Shown: piece after piece, positions 45,696 to 45,762 of the stretch
How the letters are laid out: each line of letters begins with the position of its first letter
How positions within the stretch are numbered: position 1 is the first letter of the stretch
Assembly: GCA_903935205.1 (NCBI GenBank)
Contig: CAIZQU010000002.1
Location: forward strand, 1-45,762
Source: an uncultured cyanobacterium
GTDB taxonomy: Bacteria > Cyanobacteriota > Cyanobacteriia > PCC-6307 > Cyanobiaceae
Length of the DNA stretch: 45,762 bases
Reading direction: 5' to 3'
The notes under the pieces: model-generated
What the model saw: the letters and a program-made list of their open reading frames with translations, nothing else
What the model was told of the DNA's origin: nothing
The model's database searches: none
Translations under genes and position numbers: made by a program

Positions 45696-45762
45696 ATGGC
45701 TATGAACCGGATCCAGTTCCAGCCTGGGATGTCATTGTCGCAGTTCCTGGAGCTGTACGGCA
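45696..45762 (+). mobile_element. Start of an IS1595-family-like transposase (cut by the window edge)
   Basis: The 22 codons present read MAMNRIQFQPGMSLSQFLEL then YG. This fits the usual N-terminus of IS1595/ISXO2-type DDE transposases (a NxIQFQPGLS-type opening followed by a short helix and a zinc-ribbon region, not reached here). The start could be the ATG at 45696 or at 45702. The match is short, so the call rests on this motif alone. Completeness cannot be judged. Confidence 0.65.

Overview
The window looks like a chromosomal segment of a high-GC unicellular cyanobacterium of the Cyanobium / freshwater-type Synechococcus kind. The evidence is the photosystem I core pair psaA-psaB, a ferredoxin-type glutamate synthase, an MPBQ/MSBQ-type methyltransferase, an RNase E ending in the cyanobacterial R6-SSA motif, a cyanobacterial-style fused cbiG-cobJ locus, and several HIP1 octamers (GCGATCGC, e.g. 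at 5884, 6856, 9530, 16639 and 18699). This assignment is inference; no marker phylogeny was possible.

Layout. 1-4030: a cobalamin-binding-type radical SAM protein (280-1884), then a visibly less GC-rich secreted beta-helix/RTX protein with a strong terminator. 4223-7112 (minus): dapL, clpS and a CPBP membrane protease; the last two are coupled by a TGATG overlap. 7113-9663 is an accessory patch. It holds a decayed AAA_14/DUF4143-type ATPase, a truncated second copy of the start of dapL, a secreted protein with a PEP-CTERM-like tail, and a hexanucleotide microsatellite.

9664-18698 is a conserved housekeeping block: a two-domain radical SAM/DUF2344 protein, rne with a long U-rich leader, rnhB, a DUF1997 protein, pheA, the MPBQ methyltransferase and a LON-domain protein. 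18789-26418 (minus) is the str-type translation operon (rpsL, rpsG, fusA, tuf, rpsJ) with its terminator, preceded by an IscA/HesB-like protein and a secreted phosphodiester-glycosidase-like protein. 26917-31524 is the large glutamate synthase. 31904-34678 is a tightly overlapped three-gene operon around a lipoprotein that fuses a substrate-binding module to a von Willebrand A domain. This is the best candidate here for an uncharacterised envelope system.

34679-40136 (mostly minus): lipA, a tRNA-Pro(CGG) on the plus strand with its own terminator, a cbiG-cobJ locus split by a frameshift at a G9 tract, and a large proline-rich secreted or membrane protein coupled to cbiG. 40557-45163 is psaA-psaB with a promoter region carrying a candidate RpaB (HLR1) half site and a strong terminator. 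The right edge enters an IS1595-like transposase.

The strongest points for follow-up are the cbiG-cobJ frameshift, the dapL remnant beside a dead DUF4143-type ATPase, the VWA/solute-binding operon, and the perfect palindrome between the divergent DUF1997 and pheA genes.
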